64,000 nucleotides of DNA from Echinarachnius parma (GCA_037951105.1 JBAMJV010003008.1:157001-221000); one strand, 5' to 3'; positions 33,423-45,682 are shown, counted from the first letter of the stretch. Translations and numbers: made by a program. Notes: generated from the letters alone by a model not told the origin.

Positions 33423-34009
33423 TACAAGAACTGGAACATGTTTTAATATAGAGGTCACCTGTCTACAGTGGTTGCTAAATGTACCCATTTCCTTTTATAT
33501 ACTGAAGGCAATTCGAGAATTCAAATTTGTCATGATGTGTCCTAATAACTGTTCCTTTTCTTCCAAATTGTTCGAAATATATATTACAAAAATATCAGTA
33601 GGTATTTTTAGTTCCCAGCAATAAAGTAGTCCTGAGCAGCGTTGTCAGGGAAAAAATCTAATTAATTTGGGGGGCAATTTTTCAAGTCCACAAGACACTC
33701 TAATAGTATAGTCATGTGGAGGAAAAGTAATATTTCTTGTGGCACTTAATTTGTGGGGCTCTTTTTACAACATTTAGTGGCATTTCCCCCTCGTATCCCC
33801 TGTGTATTTTTGTCTTTTTACATAGATCTACATGTAGCCCCAGTGAGAAAAAAAAAAAATCAATACATATATATATGATGATGAACGACGACGGGGTCCA
33901 ATCAGAGAGAGAATGAAGCTTGTTTCGTGTCGTCATGAGCTCAGGCATTTAGCTTGCGGCGCTCTCGCAGATTGAATGAATCATCGGCTTACTATCTTAC
34001 ACAAACAAA
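33423..34009. other. No gene recognised
   Basis: AT-rich. 33880-33985 is less repetitive and CpG-containing ('gatgaacgacgacgg', 'gcttgcggcgctctcgc') but carries no defensible frame. Confidence 0.4.
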
Positions 34010-34505
34010 CTCGTTTCTTTTTTTTTTGTATTTCTCTCTCCCCCTCTCTCTCTCTTTCTCTCTTTGAAATGTCATATTTTCTTCCTTATCATTTATTCCC
34101 CCGCCATCTGTCTTTGAATAGTCATCATTTATATTGTTGCATTTTGCTTTGAACTTCTTTCTTTCCCTCTGTTTTAATAGACATTATACTTTCTTTCTTA
34201 TTATTTCCCCCTCCCTCTTTTCGTAGCCATCATCTATTTTCTCTATTTTGTTTTAACTTCTCTCTTCTTTTCGTTCTTTCTCTTTCTCTCTTTAGTAGCC
34301 CATTTTATTTTTAGCCATTATTTATCGCTCCTTTTTACTGTCAGTCTCTCTCTCTCTCTCTCCAAGGGATACTATTTTACTGCTGTCTTTCTCCCTTTCT
34401 CTTCGTTGTAGCCCTTATCTGTTCTTGCTCCCCCCCCCCCCCCCCCCACCTCGCTGATTTTACTTTTACTTTTATTACCTTCTCTCTCTCTTTCTGTGCG
34501 CAATC
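34010..34505. repeat. CT-rich degenerate repeat with poly-C
   Basis: About 500 bp of T/C-biased + strand with (CT)n runs (34034-34062, 34346-34362) and a poly-C tract near 34430-34448. Motifs such as 'tagtcatcattta' recur. Possible triplex-forming DNA. Confidence 0.65.
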
Positions 34506-35046
34506 TTTTTTTTTAATGTCTCCTTTATCTGGAAATGTCGAGAGGAGTTTAGATAAGCGTCAGCTGCAAAGGGGAAAAGTGATGCGCTGAGTTTGGCCCA
34601 GCGATTGTCATTTTGATTTCCCCACTCAAAGTTATTCAAACCTTGCGCACGTGCGCTGTATTGTATCAAGCTCTCTCTAGATAATCGCTACTTTCTATTT
34701 TGGGAATATATATATTCAACATGAGGGTCGTTATACTGAACGGCCTGACATGATTACGGATTACGATGTGTGCAATGCAATGTAGAAGTACACGTAGTAG
34801 CGCATACCTCGATGTCGAAATGACTCCACAATGTATTGTATGTTTGTATATAAATGTTCGCTGTATTATGTTTGTATTCATGAATTTATAGATCTATATT
34901 AATATTTATTAATATACTTCGACTTTCTTTCTACGTTAAGGAATGCTCTCTTATTCATCAGACTATATTAACGTGACATATAATATGTTTTCATGATGTC
35001 GTTTATATACTTGCCACAAGTTTGCATATAGTCATCTAAACACTTA
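34506..35046. other. No gene recognised
   Basis: Includes a short low-copy stretch at 34540-34650 ('cagctgcaaaggggaaaagt', 'cttgcgcacgtgcgctgtat') and then AT-rich sequence. No exon signals were recognised. Confidence 0.4.
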
Positions 35047-35211
35047 GGTCCTGTTGCAGAAAGAGATATAATCGATTGTAAGTTGCGATTAATCGTAAGT
35101 CAGATCACGTGTTCTAGATGCGCAAATCTGATTGGTTGAAACGCGTACATTTTCTGACTTACGATCAATCGTGACTTACAATCGATTGTATCTCTTTCTG
35201 CAACGGGGCCC
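35047..35211. mobile_element. Palindromic MITE, GTTGCAGAAAGAGATA termini
   Basis: Left 'ggtcctgttgcagaaagaga', 'taatcgattgtaagt'; right 'cttacaatcgattgtatctc', 'tttctgcaacggggccc'. Total 165 bp. A shorter relative is at 42481-42619. Confidence 0.82.
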
Positions 35212-35999
35212 ATGATATGAATTCTTCAAACTAATGATAATGTGCTTCCTTCAATCCTGAAGATTATCGCAGATGCCACGATTAGTACTGTCATGGATCA
35301 AATTTATGAACAATTGTTTTTTATTTCTATCTATATTATTTTTATAGTCATGTAAATTTGCATGTACATGTACATGGTGCAGTATTAATGTCATTAATTT
35401 ATCCTTGCACTATTTCATTACATGGAATGTAGAACATTTATTTTGAACACAATCCTATTTTTTCTTCCCCCGTTTTTTTGTTGTAGTTGTACACAGTCTT
35501 GACTCGGAAGGTATGGATGAAAATGTCAAATAATTTTTTTGTTTTTCTGAAATTTGCCAAGAACTGCACTCATCTCGGCACCGTGCACCCACCGTATGGT
35601 ATTGATTTTATTTTGTGTGCACCTCAAATATTTTAGTAGAATCTTTAATTATCTCTGCAAAAATTGTTTTGCAGTGTATCTTTCTCTCTCTCCCCCTCTC
35701 ACCATCTCTATATTTCTCTCTCCACCAGTTTCTATCTTTCTTTCTCACTCTTTTATACTCGTCTCACCTTTTCTAATATTTTCCTTAAAATTTTCTGTTT
35801 TGCTGAGATTTCTGTTTCCTCTGGGTAAATTTGCACTCCCAGTCTCCTTTTTAGCATTCAAACAGTTTGCGAATATTGATCTTCTGATAACTCCTACCAT
35901 TCCAAATGTGCAAATTTTCACACATCATAAACACGTAGTATTTGTAATACTATTGGACTACAATATATTATACACTGTGTATTGCATGAGAATTTAAAG
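35212..35999. other. No gene; pyrimidine-rich patch
   Basis: 35680-35810 is rich in TCTC/CCTC. The 147-codon frame at 35554-35997 is Ser/Leu/Phe low complexity with no domain. Confidence 0.45.
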
Positions 36000-36830
36000 G
36001 TACACATTCAGTAGGGGAGCAATACTGATATATTGCATGTACTTTACATTGTTTTTAAGGTACATTTTTACAGATTTTCAATTTATTCTATTATTAGAAA
36101 ATAAATATATATTTGCATGAATTCTTTTTGGTGATTAAACAGCTAGGTTTTAAATGAACACACGTAGTACATGTACACAATTCTTCGAGTAATATATGAT
36201 AAACCGTCTTTTAAAATCAGTCTATCGCATTATAGCAATACCAGTACATAATTGAACATGCATGTGTATATTGCATGACGGTTGGAAGAAAACAAATAGG
36301 TGTATACAAAAGAAATAAAGTTTTATTCAGGCAATATTGATCATATTATTCCAGAATTTGATATGTCCTTATTTGGCTGATAGGCCAGTATATATTGCAT
36401 GATAAAAGTAGGTTTTGTAGGTATATAAATAAAGTATAATGTGTTCGCTTTTATTAAACTGTATATATATAAGCCTCATATATGGTATATTACTAGTACA
36501 TTGCCAATAGTGTTATAAATCTATTGCCAATTTAGGGCTGTAAGATTGGTATACTGTATATTGCTTGATAGTAGTCTTGAAGTCAGGTTTTTAATAAATT
36601 GAGAATTTATTGTGTCATAGTATACGGTTCATATTGTTTAAATCTTATTGCAAATATTGGTATACTATACATGCATGAGAGTCTCAAGAATATATTATAA
36701 AGGTAGCACCGATATATACAGTATATATATTGCATGATATTGCAGAAAAGTATTCTATTATAGCTTCTATCCTGCTTATGACACAGCCAAAACAAAAAAG
36801 GTTGGATCATTACTAAAATACTACCTATAA
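36000..36830. repeat. Degenerate tandem array, ~150-bp unit
   Basis: 'tatattgcatg(a)' words recur at about 36030, 36270, 36390, 36550, 36670 and 36728, each with 'gcaatattg' or 'tagcaatacc' and a 'gtttt…ataaa' context. Highly diverged and AT-rich. Confidence 0.55.
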
Positions 36831-37849
36831 ATATTACACTTTTGTGATAAAATGTAGAGTCTAGTATATGGTTTAAGATATGTTTATATCAATTTTTATT
36901 TAAGACTTAAAAATAGTAAAATGAACAGTTAAATGTCTATATTTAAAAAAATATGTATAAAACAAGAAAATGATATGAATATTATGTACTATAACCTCCT
37001 AAACGGGTTAGATTTTCTACTGGTACGTTATTTATTCACAAGACAATTCAGACAACTTGAAATAATCTTGAAAGGCTAGATCGAGTGGCAATATTTCCCT
37101 TTTGAAACTATCTGTAGTTCTTTTGTGATGTTTTCAATAATCAATTTTAGTATTAAACCATGTAACAAAAAGGTTGTGCAATGTGCAATATGACCTATGA
37201 GCTAACAAACTATTTGTGTTACGTTAATTCTTATGTATTCTATGTAAATAATAAACCTATTTTTCTTGTTTGCCAATTGATGTGTTTTTGATAAACTTTT
37301 CTGTTTTCTGAGAAACTTAGTAGAACTTGCCACCTTATTGTTTGAAAGTTTTAATTTTATTTTAAGCATCTACTGGTCCCTCGTAGCGTAAATAATTACA
37401 ATTTATTGTACAATCAATCAACTGGCAATACATTTACAAATATGTGTATTTTACGGTTCTCCTGTGTGCCTTTGCACAACATAATTATTTACATATTTAC
37501 CCAAAATTTCACTTAATTTGTATTCTTTGGAACCATTACCAACACATTACTTAAAAGAGATTTAGAGAAAAACAAACATGTGATACATCTAGATAACATA
37601 TCCCATCCTCAGTAGAAAAGAACAAATACAATAACCTATCCTTGAAAGTACAAAAAACTGTAATCGCTCAATCAATCATGCTACAAAACGCAAATCGAGA
37701 GTGAAAACCTCAAGCACTATCATCTTCGTCATCCCCTGAACGATTGCATTCTCTTTTCTTTTTTCCCCCCTCTCCATGGTTGGGGAAAACTCCAAACTTA
37801 TCACGTGACTTTAAATAGCCTTTAGAGCTTTTGATAGCTTTGATTGCCA
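36831..37849. other. No gene recognised
   Basis: Very AT-rich low-copy sequence. Confidence 0.45.
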
Positions 37850-38290
37850 CGGTCAATATTATACGAACAAAAGCTTTGTGAATAGAAAAACAACAAAAAC
37901 AATGTGAAAGTACATTATGTATAGTACAATAAGGGAATGTCAGCTTTATAGAATAAAAAAATAAATAATGCAAAATATGCAATGTACATGTACAATGTAG
38001 GAATGTCAGAGTGGTTGTCATGGTCAATAATTATATAAAACAAAGCTTTATAAATATAACAACAAAAACAAAAGTGAAAGTACATGATGTTCATAATTAA
38101 CAATGTAGGAATGTCAGCTTTATAAAACAAAAGAAATGAAAAGCACAATGTACATATGTACAATGCAGGAATGTCAGAGTGGATGCCATGGTCTATATTG
38201 TATAAAACAAAGCTTTATAAATATAACAACAACAAAAACAGGGTGAAAGTACACAGTGTACACAATGAAGGAATGTCAGGAATCTGGGGC
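37850..38290. repeat. Tandem array, ~185-bp unit, about 2.5 copies
   Basis: Units share 'catggtcaata', 'acaaagctttataaatataa', 'caacaaaaacaaagtgaaag', 'aatgtaggaatgtcagcttt' and 'aatgtacatgtacaatg'. Minus-strand frames at 37710-38163 come from it. Confidence 0.8.
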
Positions 38291-38833
38291 GCATCCTCTT
38301 AGCTGGTTAACAATAGCATGAAAAGTACACCAGTTTCATGTTTGATACTAGACGAGCCTGCGCCTGCGAGTTAATTCACAGGATATGGTTCGTGGGACCT
38401 TTTTTGCTTGAAACCGAACCCTCCGCAAAAATGAGCGCGAGAGATAAAAAAAAAAAAAAGAGAGTTGTTTTAATATTCTTTGACATGACTTGATAGACGC
38501 CTGCGTCATTTGCCGGGAGACATTAATTAAGGAGTTTACATGAAATTAAGTTTGGGAGACCTTTTTACGCCAAGAATCTGTAATAATGCTCATGTTCTTG
38601 TAATTATAAATTGGAGTACGTGCATTTTTAACAGTATGAAATGACGAAGTGATAAGAGACGCAAAACGTGTCTCCTTGTAGCTACCCACCCTCCCCTCCC
38701 CACCAAAGCAAAATCAATGGCAGACAAATATAAACAATTAATTAATTTCGCCAACAATTATATTGCATCGTACATGTAGAATCTACAGGTACATGTATGT
38801 TCTTGTCAAAAGAAGCAATAGTTTGTACTAATC
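38291..38833. other. No gene recognised
   Basis: Low-copy, with a poly-A run near 38446. Confidence 0.4.
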
Positions 38834-39100
38834 TTAAAGGGACTTAGTAACATTGTCCAAATCCTCAAAATCCAATTTGAATTCTAGCGGTTCCCTCATA
38901 CCTTGTTGTACTGGTATTAACAATAAAATCATGGGACAGGTTTCGGTTTTTCAGATTTCCCTTTCGTTACAAAGATATATTACGATTGAAGTGTTCAGAT
39001 AAGAAAATATCCGTTGGATTTTTGAAACCGTGTACAAAGTGAGTTAGTGAATATCACTTTGCATTTTTGCTCATTACTCGGCCATGCAACGTCCCTTTAA
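38834..39100 (+). mobile_element. TTAA MITE (AGGGATCTAGTAAC type), internally deleted
   Basis: TTAA at both ends. Left AAGGGACTTAGTAACATTG. The right end jumps from 'cattactcggccatgcaacg' directly to 'tccctttaa'. At 267 bp it lacks the 'acaaagttactagat' part. Confidence 0.8.
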
Positions 39101-39340
39101 AGATCAAAGGAATACAAAAGTAAGGATTTAGCCATTTTTTCTCTTCTTTTTTCACTGTTTATCTGTTAATGCAGAAATTGTAAAACTTCATTCCCCCCCC
39201 CCCTCCTTTTTTGTTGTTGTTGTTGTGGGTTTTCAGAGGACCCACACATTTCAGTCGCAACTACATGATATATTTTGATAGTGTCAAAGAAGAAGCAACT
39301 CTTCGGTTTGTTTTTGTATTTTTTGTTTATAAATATAAAG
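39101..39340. other. No gene; C-run and (GTT)n
   Basis: A C-run lies at 39194-39205 and a short GTT run near 39213-39227. Nothing else was recognised. Confidence 0.45.
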
Positions 39341-39599
39341 CAGTGCTCAAATTTTAATAGCAGGCCCGATGGCCCGGGGCCACTATAAATAGGCTTCGAG
39401 CCACCACAAACTTTGTTGATTATCTCAAATTGCAATGGTCCAAATGGGCAACCAAGTATAGCAAAATATGTTATGTTTTTCTTTGTTTGGGACAACCCGA
39501 TTCAGGTTGGTTTGGGCCACTGGAATGGTTGAAATCCAGTTTTTACTTGCCCGACTGGGCCACAAGTAAGGGCAAACAAGGGTTAATTTCCCGCATTGT
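39341..39599. mobile_element. CAGTGCTCAAATT-type MITE
   Basis: Left end cagtgctcaaattttaatag, right end gttaatttcccgcattg. Interior 'gatggcccggggccac' and 'cttgcccgactgggcca'. Sister to 30282-30546 and 42089-42340. The overlapping minus-strand 109-codon frame is repeat-derived. Confidence 0.72.
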
Positions 39600-39913
39600 A
39601 TAATAGGAACAAAATGTGATTCAAAGACCTTTTAATGTACATGTATACAAAACATTTTGTATTTACGCACGTTCCTGCTTCTCATGGGATATGTGTATTA
39701 AGTGTCAATATATATGGTATGAGAAACAAACAGCTTCTATCTTCCCTCTTTCCCTATTATTGATGGTATAAACAGTCAATAGCTATATATTTCAACCGGA
39801 GCTATTTTTAGACTCGTGGTTGGCGTCAAAAGGAGCAATATTTTGTTGTTTTCCGTCATCATTTTCTCGAGGGAATGACACGTAATGATTATCGATATCA
39901 CTCGTCTGGATCC
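39600..39913. other. No gene recognised
   Basis: Low-copy AT-rich sequence between two MITEs. Confidence 0.4.
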
Positions 39914-40368
39914 TTAAAGGGATAGATCTCGCAACATTGTCAAAATCCATTATTTACTTAGAACTCTAGGGGTGGTTTTCAAATGTACATTGTTGTATTT
40001 GAAGTACCAATACAAGCATTGAATATTGGGTTTGGTATTTCAAATGTCTCTTTCGTTATAAAGATATTTGTGATTGTAAGTGTTCGGACTTGGGATTCTC
40101 CATGGGAGAACTTCAACCATGTGCTACATGTATGTGAGTGCAATGAGTTAGCAGATATCTTTCTACATTTTTGCTCATGAATCATTCTGCCATATGACAT
40201 TAATTTACCATGGAATGTTCACGCATCGCTCAGTGGACAAATATCAGAAATATAAATACAAAAAATATCAGAAAAATATCACAGAAATACACATTTTGCC
40301 AACCCTTTGTCATTTTTTGCACATGTACATGTGCATTGTATGTCAACAAAGTTACTAGATCCCTTTAA
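39914..40368 (+). mobile_element. TTAA MITE (AGGGATCTAGTAAC type), diverged
   Basis: TTAA at both ends. Left AAGGGATAGATCTCGCAACA, right 'aacaaagttactagatccct'. Interior 'gtctctttcgttataaagat' and 'gtgcaatgagttagcagata'. A small local duplication of 'atatcagaaa' sits near 40245-40280. Confidence 0.8.
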
Positions 40369-41410
40369 CACCGAGTGAGTAAATAATGTAGGAAATGGAA
40401 TAAGCCTTTCATCATACTTCATTGCGAGGAGGGACAAAAATAGCTCCAACATAATTTTCCCCATGATTAGAATGGTGCCATATTTATTGATGTACTCTAA
40501 TCGAGGTTGCATGAAAATGCTCAAAACAACTCTATTAATTCACACAGTTTAGAGAAACACAAAACTGCCATTTAAAGGTCAGAAGGCAGATGCTGGTTTA
40601 AAAACAAATTGAATAGTTAGAAGCAGGAGTTCATATTTTGTTTTTCACTACATGATTTGCTATCTTCGATAACATTATTGCTCAAAGATTCCTATATTTC
40701 TTCAACATTTATTTGACTTATTGACGTCCTACATTTTCAGCAAAGTTACATTATGAGACAATAAACAAACGATATATATGAGCAAAATTACTTACACACA
40801 GTTCAATTAAATTATCTAGCTTATTTTCTTCATTATTAAACAAAATATATAGAATAATGTGTAATAGATGAAATTATATCCCTCATGAGATCGTTTTACC
40901 ATTGAATTTGACAAACGATAGTTTTGGACAACTCGCAAAATAACGTGACCGGGGCGTTAGTAAAAAAATTAACTCTAAAAGTTCGTTACGCGCTCATTCC
41001 ATAGATCATGTGTTTAAGCAAAATGCACACGCGATCAAATTTGTGCAGTACTCTATGGCGCACACGTTCTAGTCACGTGATTGCCCTTGTTGGTAAAAAC
41101 TATTCACCTAGGAAGAAGAACGCCAAGACAGCCAATAAGCACATCCGTGGGAGCGCTAGCACGCATTCATCGCGTATATGCGCAACTGCCAGCGCGTTGG
41201 TGCGCACTCAGTTTTGCGTCTTTGAGATTGTATGCGCAAAATAACAATGATTTTAAGCGTATTAGATGCGCCGTGGTTCTGGAGGCTCATACTGGCTTCA
41301 TTAATGTCGATTGATTTTTATATCAAATTTACAAGCGATTTTATGAAATATTCAAGAGATTTTCACTTATTTTGCTATAAGCTGAACACAATCACTGATA
41401 TTGATGAGTG
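40369..41410. other. No gene recognised; CpG-containing patch
   Basis: 41000-41270 contains several 'gcgca', 'cgcg' and 'tgcgcac' words and a frame each of 77-78 codons in two phases. No domain or splice evidence. Otherwise AT-rich. Confidence 0.4.
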
Positions 41411-41577
41411 ATATAAAACAACTAACGAATGTGCTTGATTGTGATAGGCAATCTATTACCTCGGTGGGCTCAAAATGACTATTACCCTCAGCTACGCTTC
41501 GGGTAATAATCATTTTGAGCCCACCTCGGTAATAGATTTGACTATCACAAGAAGCCCATTCGTTAGTTGTATATAAA
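41411..41577. mobile_element. Long palindrome with ~70-bp arms
   Basis: 'acaactaacgaatg', 'gattgtgatag', 'ctattacctcggtgggctca', 'aaatgactattaccc' on the left are mirrored by 'gggtaataatcattttgagc', 'ccacctcggtaatagat', 'ctatcacaa' and 'cattcgttagttgt'. The loop is only about 13 bp. It would form a strong cruciform. Probably a hairpin-type MITE, class unassigned. Confidence 0.85.
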
Positions 41578-42088
41578 TCAAACAACATTAGGAAAAACTA
41601 TTGCGTAGATACATCTATGTCAGCTTTAAGCATTAGAGCTTCAGTGTTATATGCCATGTTTATCTAAGCTTTCCTAGCAACTACCAAGAAGCGTTCTCTC
41701 GAAAGGTCAACCAGCGGTAGAAGCGTCTATTTTTAGTTGACTGACCCACCAGAACTGATCACCATAATATTCTGACCATCATCAGACTTACATCACCGCC
41801 TTTGGACAAGGCCAGTTTGTTGGCTAAAGTATTGACCCTTCAAAAAAAAAGAGAAACATATAAGCCTTGGCCAGACTATACCCTGGCGGTGGACGACTTA
41901 CAAGTTGAGCACAGTATGACGTCAATGCAATTTGACCTCATTATACGCTCTTGGTTTTGAGTTTGCATTCTCACTTTTTGTTGTTGATTTGTTTAAATCT
42001 CTGGACATGTAATATTTAACACTTTTACTTTTGAGTTTCTCTCTCTATATAAAGTAATTCTGGATGTTAATTTACATCATACTTGTAC

Positions 42089-42340
42089 CAATGCTAGAAA
42101 TTAACTTTTTTGCCTAGTGGCCCAGTCCAGCAAGTAAAAGCAAGATTATTGTGGCCAGAAAACCGGGATCTGTCCCCAAAAAACATAACCAATTACATGT
42201 ATGTTATATTTGCTTGCCCATACGGGCCAGTGGAATGTACATGTGTATGTACAGGTAGGATCAATACAATTTGGTGGCCCTATAAGCTAATTTTTAGTAG
42301 ACCTGGGCCAGTGGGCTTGTGCTAATTAGATTGAGCACTG
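42089..42340. mobile_element. CAATGCTAGAAATT-type MITE inserted in 420-bp repeat
   Basis: Left end caatgctagaaattaac, right end gctaattagattgagcactg. Flanked by the 7-bp direct repeat CTTGTAC (42082-42088 and 42341-42347). Interior 'ggcccagtccagcaagtaaa'. 252 bp, non-coding. Confidence 0.8.
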
Positions 42341-42480
42341 CTTGTACTAGCCCCATATCTCTCAGGCTCTAGTCTAAAGTTGTCAGATTATTGCCATGTT
42401 TACTCAATTTAAACTTGTGCTTCTTAAATACCTAATAATATTTTATGCTTACACCATGCTTGTAGATCTACATGTGCCTT

Positions 42481-42619
42481 GGGCCCCATGGCAGAAAGAG
42501 ATACAATCGATTGTATAAAGTTACAATTGATTGTAAGTCAGAAAATTTGCGCATTTCAACCGATCAGATTTGCCCATTTAGAACACATGATCTGACATCT
42601 CTTTCTGCAACGGGGGCCC
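42481..42619. mobile_element. Palindromic MITE, GGCAGAAAGAGATACA termini
   Basis: gggccccatggcagaaagag with 'atacaatcgattgta' on the left; 'catctctttctgcaacgggg' with 'gccc' on the right. 139 bp. Related to 35047-35211. Confidence 0.8.
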
Positions 42620-43870
42620 TAGAGTAGAATTTATGATACTCTAATGAATGCATGCATTATTCCAAAAGTTGTCAGATTATTGCCATGTTTACTTAATTTC
42701 CATGCAACTACGAGAGACCACTCAATATACCATCACCATCTCCAAAGGTCAAGCAATGGTTAGAAACTTCTATTTTTAGTTGACTGATCCACCAGGATTG
42801 AATGATTACCATAAAATATTGATCACCACCATTCATCAAGGTCAGTTTGTTGGCTAACGGATTGACCCTTAGACAAAAGGAACCATTTAATTCTTGGTCA
42901 AGCTGCCCTGGTGGGCACGAATCACATTTTGAGCAGTTTATGACGTCAAACAGATTTGACCTCATTATTTTTGCTTATTGTTTTGAATTTGTATTTTCAC
43001 TCTTTTTTTCCCTCTTGGGTGTTAACTCCATACTTAGCCCTGGAGTAAAATTGAGAAAACTCACTCACTCAATTCAAAAAGTTAGATTATTGCCGTGTTT
43101 ACTCAATTCCCAGGGAACTACAAGGGACCACTCAATATACCATCAACTCCAATGGTCAAGCAATCGTTAAAAAACAGTTATTTTAGTCGTCTGACCCACA
43201 AGGATTGAATGATTACCATAAAATCTTGATCATCATCAGACTTACATCACCACCATCCATCCAACGAGGCCAGTTTGTTGGCTAAAGGATTGACCCTTAG
43301 ACAAAAGGAACTATTTAATTCTTGGACAAGCTGCCCTGGTGGGGACGATTCACATTTTGAGCAGTTTATGACGTCAAACAGATTTGACCTCATTATTTTT
43401 GCTTATTGTTTTGAATTTGTATTTTCACTCTTTTTTCCCCTCTTAGGTGTAAACTCCGTACTTGTAATAGCCCTGGAGTAGAATTGAAAAAAACTCACAC
43501 ACTCAATTCTAAAAGTTGTCAAGATTATTGCCAGGCAACTACAAGAGACCACTCAATATACCATCCTCTCCAATGGTCAAGCAATCGTTAGAAAACTTCT
43601 ATTTTTAGTCGTCTGACCCACCAGGATTGAATGATTACCATAATTATCTTGATCATCATCATCATCAGTCTTTACATCACCACCGTCCATCCAACATCAA
43701 GGCCAGTTTGTTGGCTAAAGGATTGACCCTTAGAAAAAAGGAAACTTATATAATTCTTGGACAAGCAAGCTGCCCTGGTGGGGACGATTTACAATTTGAG
43801 CAGGGTATGACGTCAAACCGATTTGACCTCATCATCGGCCGCTGGTGTTTGTTTGTCATCCTCATTCATT

Positions 43871-44442
43871 CTTCTTTCCCTTGTCAGTCCGTCTGTCCGT
43901 CCATCCGTCTGTCCGTCCATCCGGGGAAGGCAGATTGGGACAGGTTGAGAAAAAATCTTTTGAATATAAAAGAGGTTGAAGCTTCTAAAAATAGAGCCGT
44001 AGTTGTATAAGAGGTACTTGAAAAGGTGTCGGGGTAAATATAGAGGGACTGTAGAAGGACTGGTTAATTAATGACTCGATGTTTGTCTTGGCATTTATAA
44101 GGGGGAGAGAAAATTGGGTCAGGGAAAAAATGGTGGGAGAAAGAAAAGTTTAGGAGAATGAAACAAATTCACGAGAAGAGATATTTTGGTCGGTCGGTCG
44201 GTCGGTCGGTCGGCCGGATGGTTGGTTGGTTGGTTAACCAACCATTATAAAAGAGTTTGGTAGATGTAAATTTAGGTAGACTGGGATTAATAGTTGGGAA
44301 TACAAATAAAGGAAGGAGGAATTGGAGAGTAAATAGAAGAGAAGAGAAGAGAAGGTATCAAGTAGTTAGGCATTTAAATATAACAGTGGAAGACAGACAT
44401 GGACAGAGTAACAGAAAGTGATAAAGAGAGCTTGACCAAAGG
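43871..44442. repeat. Tetranucleotide tracts and purine-rich spacer
   Basis: (GTCC/ATCC)n at about 43888-43923, (GGTC)n at about 44190-44214 and (GGTT)n at about 44218-44237. The rest is purine-rich on the + strand ('gaagagaagagaagagaagg'). Confidence 0.75.
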
Positions 44443-44782
44443 CAGGGCTCCACACTCGCCTTTTTTGTCAGTGGCCCGGTCGGGCCAGTGAAATAATTTC
44501 TTCCCCTTTTCTTGTGGCTCGAAAGAAAATTTACTGGCCCGAAAATGTTATTTTATGAGTAAACTTTTTTTTATTCAAAATATCACTCTTTCCTAATCAA
44601 ACCTGTTATTATAGATGAAGCATATGCCTTAAAAGAAAACAATTTCTCATTTTTTCAATGTCGGGTTGAAAATCTGCTTGCCCGATCGGGCCACCAAAAT
44701 ATGACTTTTATACATTTTTGCTGGCCCCAAGTGCAATTTCACTGGCCCTGGGCCAGCGGGCCAGTGCGAGTGTCGAGCCCTG
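44443..44782. mobile_element. CAGGGCTCGACAC-family MITE, complete
   Basis: Left end cagggctccacactcgcc, right end gcgagtgtcgagccctg. Flanked by the 7-bp direct repeat CCAAAGG (44436-44442 and 44783-44789). Interior 'ggcccggtcgggccagtgaa', 'ttgcccgatcgggccacc' and 'ggccctgggccagcgggcca'. 340 bp, non-coding. Its right third recurs at 63254-63343. Confidence 0.87.
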
Positions 44783-45682
44783 CCAAAGGAACTAAAAACG
44801 GCATTGGGATTACAATTTACACAACAAATCAAAACTATTCATAATTCAGAAGTTGTTCTCAAAATGTAATACTCTGTCTTTATTATATAGAGTTTTTTCT
44901 CCTTTGGTCTGAGAATTATTTTGATTTTTTTCTTTGGAGTCTTAACCTATTCTCTTCTAGAAAGGTCCCAAAGGCAATAGGTTAAATGATTTTAGATTTG
45001 TCCTCTAGGCTGTGGAATTATTTTGAGATTGCTCCTCTAGGCCTGGTGGAATTATCTTTGATTCATCCTTTGGGCCAGCGAGTTATTTTTAGGGGTGTCC
45101 ATAATTCATCCTCGACCGGTGACAAAAGGTCTGAAGACGAACAACTGGCCAGGGGCATCATCATCGTCCAGTCCAGTTTGACTGGACTGGCCAGGGAATG
45201 TTTTATCTATGGTAGATGGTAAACAACTGATGATGACCAAGTTGACCCCGCTTATATGGGTTTGTGTATTTATTTATGAGATGTACATAACTGCTTAAAT
45301 AGTTTTGCTATTTTCTTTGGGGGCATATTGTTGACTCTTCCTATGGCCTTGTGTATTTATTATGAGATATACTGCTTATAGTTTGATTGTTTCTTCTTTT
45401 TTTGTGGGGGGGGGGGGGGGGGGGGGCGGGTGCTGGAAGAGTGTTTTTCTCTCTTTTTTTTTCTATGGTTGGGGAACTAGGAGTAGAAAGTTGTGTCCCT
45501 TGTTCAAACACTGTACATACTACATTGGTTATTGTTTTGTTTGTCTGTATGTTTGAAAGTTTCATTAAAAACTTGATTTACATTACTATGATCTACAGTA
45601 GATGGTAAACAACTCCAAAATTACATGTTGATCCATCCAGTGACTTTATGTACAAGATCTTCCTAACGTTTTTAGTACCGAT
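44783..45682. repeat. Short minisatellites and poly-G tract
   Basis: 44890-45110 holds four or so ~48-bp units ('ttgtcctctaggctgtgga', 'attattttgagattgctcct', 'ctaggcctggtggaattat'). 45205-45620 has diverged copies of 'gtagatggtaaacaact' and 'tgtatttatttatgagat'. A poly-G run lies at 45405-45426. The Gly-rich frames on the + strand and Pro-rich frame on the minus strand are artefacts of it. Confidence 0.65.

Larger units (their letters stand above)
41690..43870. repeat. Tandem array, ~420-bp unit, about four copies
   Basis: Units share 'gattattgccatgtttactc', 'gaccactcaatataccatc', 'ctatttttagttgactgacc', 'gccagtttgttggctaaagg', 'attgacccttagacaaaagg', 'agctgccctggtggggacga' and 'gcagtttatgacgtcaaaca'. 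Full units lie at about 42664-43080, 43080-43500 and 43500-43870. An earlier one at 41690-42470 is split by a MITE. Each unit carries a TGACGTCA octamer. A similar peptide (…GLTLRQKE…CPGG…) can be read in three units, but frames shift and end differently. Confidence 0.88.

Noticed and set aside
35554-35997. 147-codon frame rich in Ser, Leu and Phe
   Set aside because: Produced by a TCTC/CCTC tract; resembles membrane segments only because pyrimidine codons encode hydrophobic residues.
42847-44010. Similar peptides in successive 420-bp repeat units
   Set aside because: Similarity follows from DNA repetition. Frames end at different points and synonymous-like change is not evident by eye.
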